Assembly: GCA_900768735.1 (NCBI GenBank)
Contig: CAAGDZ010000337.1
Location: forward strand, 1 to 8,345
Direction of reading: 5' to 3'
Length of the DNA stretch: 8,345 nt
Source: Oscillospiraceae bacterium
GTDB taxonomy: Bacteria; Bacillota; Clostridia; Oscillospirales; Ruminococcaceae
In this document: positions 5,069 through 8,345 of the stretch, piece by piece
Layout: each line of letters starts with the position of its first letter
How positions within the stretch are numbered: the first letter of the stretch is position 1
The notes under the pieces: generated by a model
The model's database searches: none
What the model saw: the letters and a program-made list of their open reading frames with translations, nothing else
Told to the model about the DNA's origin: nothing
Position numbers and translations under genes: made by a program

Positions 5069-7678
5069 ATGGCAAGTACAAGCAATATACTCCGAATGAG
5101 CGGCATGAACTCAGGTCTTGACACAGAAGCAATCGTCGAGGCTATGACCGCCGCCACGAAAAATAAAATAAACAAGCAGAACAGAAAGGCGATTACTCTT
5201 AAATGGAAGCAGGAGGCTTATCAGGACATAACCTCAAAGCTTACAGAGTTTCAGAAGAAGTATTTTGATATACTCGACTCTAAGACAAACCTTAAGAGCA
5301 GATCCACCTTCAACAAGTACAGCGCGACCGTTTCCAGCAAGGTAAACGGCATCCTGACTGAGGGCGCGCCCGCAGGCGTATCGGTAAAGTCGCAGGCGGG
5401 AGCTACGCCCGGTACATATAATGTAAAGGTAAACAAGACCGCGACTCAGGCAAAATATCAGGGCAGTGCGATGGACACAAGCTCGCTCGATTTGTCAAAT
5501 TACACCGACAGCTCGCAGTCCTATACATTTAGCTTAAGCGTAGGGGATAAGTCTGCGATAGTTACCTTCAACGGCGGTACTGCCGATGAGGTTAAAAAGC
5601 AGATAAACGACCAGCTGACCGACATCTTCGGCAAGTCAAACACAACAGACACCACCGGCAGAGGTCTTGTATATGTAAACGACAGCGGCAAGCTCATCTC
5701 CTCCGACCGCACCGCGATGACAATGAGCGGCGTAATGAACATGAACGGAGATGTTTCGCTTGACCTTGCAAATGTAAAGCAGGGTACAAACAAGCTGAAT
5801 ATGACAATAGCCGGAAAGAGCTATTCGATTTCGTTTGAGAGCTTTGACGCAGATTATTTCGACCAGGACGATGATACTACTCTCGGCGCGATGACAAGGG
5901 AGAGCTATCAGGGCATTTACTTCAGCCTTGAGGCTGAAAAGGAGTACAACGCCGCTGTAGAAGCGGGTACATTAGACTCTGACGCTCTTAAATCGCAGGC
6001 TTATGACAAGGCAAAGCAGGCGGATTATGACAGCAAATACGCGTCGGAACTTACAAAGGCACAAAAGGAATATGAGGAAGAGCTTTCTGCTGAATATAAC
6101 GCAGGCATTGAGGACGGCTCTATAGCAGAGGGTACGTCATACGAGGACTGGAAGGCAACTAAGCCCGAATTTGACGAAGCAAGCTTCAAGACTGCATTTG
6201 ACGAGCAGTATGCCGATGAGTTTGACGAAGAAGCGTTCAAGGCTGATTTTGACGCAGACTATGACGAGCTTGAGGCTTACAAGGACAGTCTTAACAAGGA
6301 TGACTACAGACTCTCAAATGAGGATTTGGCGGCATTTGCCAATAAGCACGAGCTTGAAAAGGCTCTCGCAAAGGTAACTCTCCCCGACGGTGCGGCGCTC
6401 AGCCTTGCCTCGGACGGAACAATAACCGCAAGCAACGGCGAAAAGATTGCCATTGCCGCAGACCCGTCAAGCGCTAACACCTTCGGCGCATCAACAGCGA
6501 CCTCCTCGGCAAGCCAGATAACCACCTCTACAACGCTTGCAGAGCTTGGTATCGAGGGTGACGCTACCATAAAGGTAAACGGTGTATCCTTCACCTTCTC
6601 TTCTGATTATACAATCAAGAAGATGATGAGCGAGATAAACGCAAACAAGGCGGCAGGTGCGGAGATGACCTTCAGCACGCTGACCAACAGCTTTTCTATA
6701 AGCTCCTCCGCATACGGCACGGCGGCTACGCTTGATTTCAGCGCAGAAAACGGAAGCGACGGCGCACAGCTGCTCTCTACGCTCGGGCTTACCTCCGGTA
6801 CGTTTACCGAGGGTACAAACCTTGAGATTGAGGTAAACGGTGAGCTTATCGAAACCTCGTCCAACTCCTACACGGCGGACGGCACGACCATGACATTTAC
6901 CTCTGCGGCGGCAGGAAGCGAGTTCAGCTATGAGGTAAAGAAAGATAATACCGACGCTATAAATGCAATAAAGGAGTTTGTAGAGGATTACAACAAGCTG
7001 ATTGAAGAGGTTTATGAGTATGTAGACCAGAAGCCTGACTCTGACTACTATGCGCTTACCGATGACGATATAGAGGACATGGATTTGTCCGAGACTCAGC
7101 AGGAGAAGTGGGAGAAAAAGGCTAAAGAGGGTCTTTTGTACAACGATTCCGCTGTAAGCAGTGTTATGCAGAAGATGCGCAGCGTGCTTTATTCTACGGT
7201 AAAGACCGCTGACGGACAGACCTTCAGCCTGTTCAGCATGGGTATAACCACCAGCGACAACTGGACCGAACACGGCAAGCTTGTACTCGACGAAACCAAG
7301 CTTGAATCTGCCTTTGAAAACTATGCAAGCCAGATAGAGGAGCTGTTTGCGGGCACGACCGTAAACGAAAACGGCGAGACCGTAAAGACCGGTATAATGT
7401 ATCAGCTTGACGATGTGCTGACCGGTGCGGTAAAGACGACCGGCGCAAGAAAAGACAAGGGTACTCTTGTACAGATTGCGGGTATGAAATCAGGTACTGC
7501 CGCAACAGACAACTCTATCTACGACCAGTTAAAGAGCATACAAACGCTTATTTCAAACCTTGAGGAGAGATACGAGCAGCAGCAGGACAGATACTGGAAG
7601 CAGTTCTCAAATCTCGAAACCATGATGGGCAATCTGAACAGCCAGACGAGCTATATCCAGCAGCTTATGCAGTTCTGA
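5069..7678 (+). CDS. fliD: FliD, flagellar filament cap (HAP2), with long acidic repeat insert
   Basis: FliD caps the growing filament and folds incoming flagellin; it is exported by the flagellar type III system. At 869 residues it is far longer than typical FliD (about 450-500 in Bacillus). The N-terminal FliD_N region is clear (RMSGMNSGLDTEAIVEAMTA, about 9-28). A flagellin_IN-like beta segment lies near 490-550. The FliD_C region runs from about 630 to the end: AINAIKEFVEDYNKLIEEV, then EKWEKKAKEGLLYND near 680-695, GITTSDNW, and a coiled-coil tail ending MGNLNSQTSYIQQLMQF. Between about residues 260 and 430 lies an Asp/Glu/Ala/Tyr-rich helical insert with internal repeats, probably extending the surface-exposed domains. 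ATG 5069 follows GGAAAGGAAC and AGGAAG; csrA's TAA is 25 bases upstream. Confidence 0.93.
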   Translation: MASTSNILRMSGMNSGLDTEAIVEAMTAATKNKINKQNRKAITLKWKQEAYQDITSKLTEFQKKYFDILDSKTNLKSRSTFNKYSATVSSKVNGILTEGAPAGVSVKSQAGATPGTYNVKVNKTATQAKYQGSAMDTSSLDLSNYTDSSQSYTFSLSVGDKSAIVTFNGGTADEVKKQINDQLTDIFGKSNTTDTTGRGLVYVNDSGKLISSDRTAMTMSGVMNMNGDVSLDLANVKQGTNKLNMTIAGKSYSISFESFDADYFDQDDDTTLGAMTRESYQGIYFSLEAEKEYNAAVEAGTLDSDALKSQAYDKAKQADYDSKYASELTKAQKEYEEELSAEYNAGIEDGSIAEGTSYEDWKATKPEFDEASFKTAFDEQYADEFDEEAFKADFDADYDELEAYKDSLNKDDYRLSNEDLAAFANKHELEKALAKVTLPDGAALSLASDGTITASNGEKIAIAADPSSANTFGASTATSSASQITTSTTLAELGIEGDATIKVNGVSFTFSSDYTIKKMMSEINANKAAGAEMTFSTLTNSFSISSSAYGTAATLDFSAENGSDGAQLLSTLGLTSGTFTEGTNLEIEVNGELIETSSNSYTADGTTMTFTSAAAGSEFSYEVKKDNTDAINAIKEFVEDYNKLIEEVYEYVDQKPDSDYYALTDDDIEDMDLSETQQEKWEKKAKEGLLYNDSAVSSVMQKMRSVLYSTVKTADGQTFSLFSMGITTSDNWTEHGKLVLDETKLESAFENYASQIEELFAGTTVNENGETVKTGIMYQLDDVLTGAVKTTGARKDKGTLVQIAGMKSGTAATDNSIYDQLKSIQTLISNLEERYEQQQDRYWKQFSNLETMMGNLNSQTSYIQQLMQF
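5942..6271 (+). repeat. Degenerate amino-acid repeats inside fliD
   Basis: Two levels of repetition are visible in the protein. EYNAAVEAGTLDS begins at residue 292 and EYNAGIEDGSIAE at residue 342, a period of 50 residues. Within the second unit, two adjacent 17-residue units start at F368 (FDEASFKTAFDEQYADE, nt 6170-6220) and F385 (FDEEAFKADFDADYDEL, nt 6221-6271). The repeats are acidic and aromatic. The DNA copies have diverged, so this is an old duplication rather than an active tandem repeat. Confidence 0.65.
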
Positions 7679-7713
7679 TTTTCATAAGCAGCGTAAGGAA
7701 GGTATGAATATAT

Positions 7714-8106
7714 ATGAATAATGCTTTTTCCGCATATAAAAAGCAGTCGGTAACAACTCTCACCCCCGGTGATATAGTGGTAAGACTGTATATGGAGGCA
7801 GAGCGCCAGCTTAATCGCGCGTCTTATTATATTCCTCTGAAAAACTATGAGGAGGCAAACAAGGCGCTTATAAAGGCACAGGATGTAGTAAATGCGCTGC
7901 GCTCCAGCCTTGACATGAAAATCCCGATTTCAAAAAATCTCGACTCGCTGTATGAGTATTTCAATCGTGAGATTGTCGAGGCTAACGTAAAAAAGGATAA
8001 GGCAAAGGTTGATGCGCTGATACCTATGCTCGCAGAGCTGAGAGAAGCGTTTGCAGAGATAAACTCCATGCCGAAGGAGCAGATACAGCAGCAGGCACAG
8101 GGCTGA
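7714..8106 (+). CDS. fliS: FliS, flagellin export chaperone
   Basis: FliS binds the disordered C-terminus of flagellin in the cytoplasm, prevents premature polymerisation and hands it to the export gate; in Bacillus it also forms a complex with flagellin and FliW. The 130-residue, all-helical product has the family signature: an N-terminal NNAFSAYKKQSVTTLTPGDI (residues 2-21), VRLYMEAERQLNRA (about 23-36), YEEANKALIKAQDVVNALR (about 45-63), and a C-terminal helix pair with LDSLYEYFNREIVEA. The tail is Gln-rich (EQIQQQAQG). AAGGAAGG at 7695-7702 is the Shine-Dalgarno, eleven bases before ATG. An ATG at 7704 opens only a five-codon frame and was not used. The gene follows fliD by 35 bases and ends 28 bases before the FliT-like gene. 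Confidence 0.95.
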   Translation: MNNAFSAYKKQSVTTLTPGDIVVRLYMEAERQLNRASYYIPLKNYEEANKALIKAQDVVNALRSSLDMKIPISKNLDSLYEYFNREIVEANVKKDKAKVDALIPMLAELREAFAEINSMPKEQIQQQAQG

Positions 8107-8134
8107 GCTATTACATGAAAGGAACAAGCTACCT

Positions 8135-8345
8135 ATGAAAAAGGCAGATGCACTTAGCTTGCTGTCGCTTATGGATGAGCTCACCGAGCTGATGACCGAG
8201 TATAACCGCCGTACCGATAAGATGGTGACATCGGATCTCGAGATAATACAGCAGGTTCTGCTGTCGCGAAACGAGCTGATGGATAAAATGCGGCAGGTAA
8301 AGCTGTCGATAATGGATATAGCCAATGCGCAGGCTCCTGCGGAAC
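8135..8345 (+). CDS. FliT-like flagellar chaperone, partial (cut by window end)
   Basis: An open frame starts at ATG 8135 and runs off the window after 70 complete codons. The visible part is helical, with no proline until residue 68. It is rich in Leu, Met, Glu and Lys (LLSLMDELTELMTEYNRR, then LEIIQQVLLSRNELMDKM), as in small antiparallel coiled-coil chaperones of the FliT/FlgN type. GAAAGGAAC at 8117-8125 is the Shine-Dalgarno, nine bases before ATG. Position immediately after fliS is where fliT lies in B. subtilis. FliT binds FliD and escorts it to export. These proteins are poorly conserved, so the call is mainly contextual. A FlgN-like helper or an uncharacterised operon protein are alternatives. 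Confidence 0.6.
   Translation, partial: MKKADALSLLSLMDELTELMTEYNRRTDKMVTSDLEIIQQVLLSRNELMDKMRQVKLSIMDIANAQAPAE

Noticed and set aside
4444..5175. 243-codon open frame on the - strand across fliW, csrA and the start of fliD
   Set aside because: It lies antisense to three recognisable genes, has no matching family pattern and no ribosome binding site of note. It is a by-product of the codon composition of the + strand genes.
6491..7273. 260-codon open frame on the - strand within fliD
   Set aside because: Antisense to the conserved C-terminal part of fliD, with an Arg/Cys/Tyr-rich product typical of shadow frames.
7704..7721. Short frame starting at ATG 7704, upstream of fliS
   Set aside because: Only five codons, out of frame with fliS and without a separate ribosome binding site; ATG 7714 matches the FliS N-terminus.

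Overview
The window is the late (filament-assembly) flagellar gene cluster of a motile Firmicute. It is most likely a Clostridia/Oscillospirales-type gut bacterium. This rests on the protein family signatures, the Bacillus-like gene order, purine-rich Shine-Dalgarno sequences and a sigma-D type promoter. I cannot fix the genus from the sequence alone. All genes are on the + strand and appear to form one operon.

Layout. Positions 1-302 are non-coding. They hold a GC-rich palindromic intergenic repeat (about 6-50), a Rho-independent terminator for an upstream transcription unit (112-138), a pair of A-tract direct repeats 21 bp apart (189-220) and a perfect sigma-D/sigma-28 promoter (221-247). 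Then follow flgM (anti-sigma factor), flgN (FlgK/FlgL chaperone), flgK and flgL (hook-filament junction proteins), a DUF6470/YviE-like gene, fliW, csrA, fliD (filament cap, unusually long), fliS (flagellin chaperone) and a FliT-like chaperone gene cut by the window end. This is the order of the Bacillus subtilis flgM-flgN-flgK-flgL-yviE-fliW-csrA / fliD-fliS-fliT region. The flagellin gene hag and flaG, which lie between csrA and fliD in B. subtilis, are absent here.

How they work together. FlgM holds sigma-D inactive until the hook is finished. FlgN, FliS and the FliT-like protein escort export substrates. FlgK, FlgL and FliD are the junction and cap proteins. FliW and CsrA form the partner switch that ties flagellin translation to secretion.

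The most striking feature is csrA. The reading frame has a TAG at codon 51 and another at codon 58. It then continues with a sequence that matches the C-terminal extension of Bacillus-type CsrA in length and pattern, and ends at TAA (5041-5043) for a total of 75 codons, against 74 residues in B. subtilis. None of the eight other complete genes ends in TAG. So csrA is either read through or recoded at TAG (Gln is a natural guess), or truncated exactly between its RNA-binding core and its FliW-responsive tail. A second oddity is FliD, at 869 residues, which carries a long acidic, internally repeated insert.
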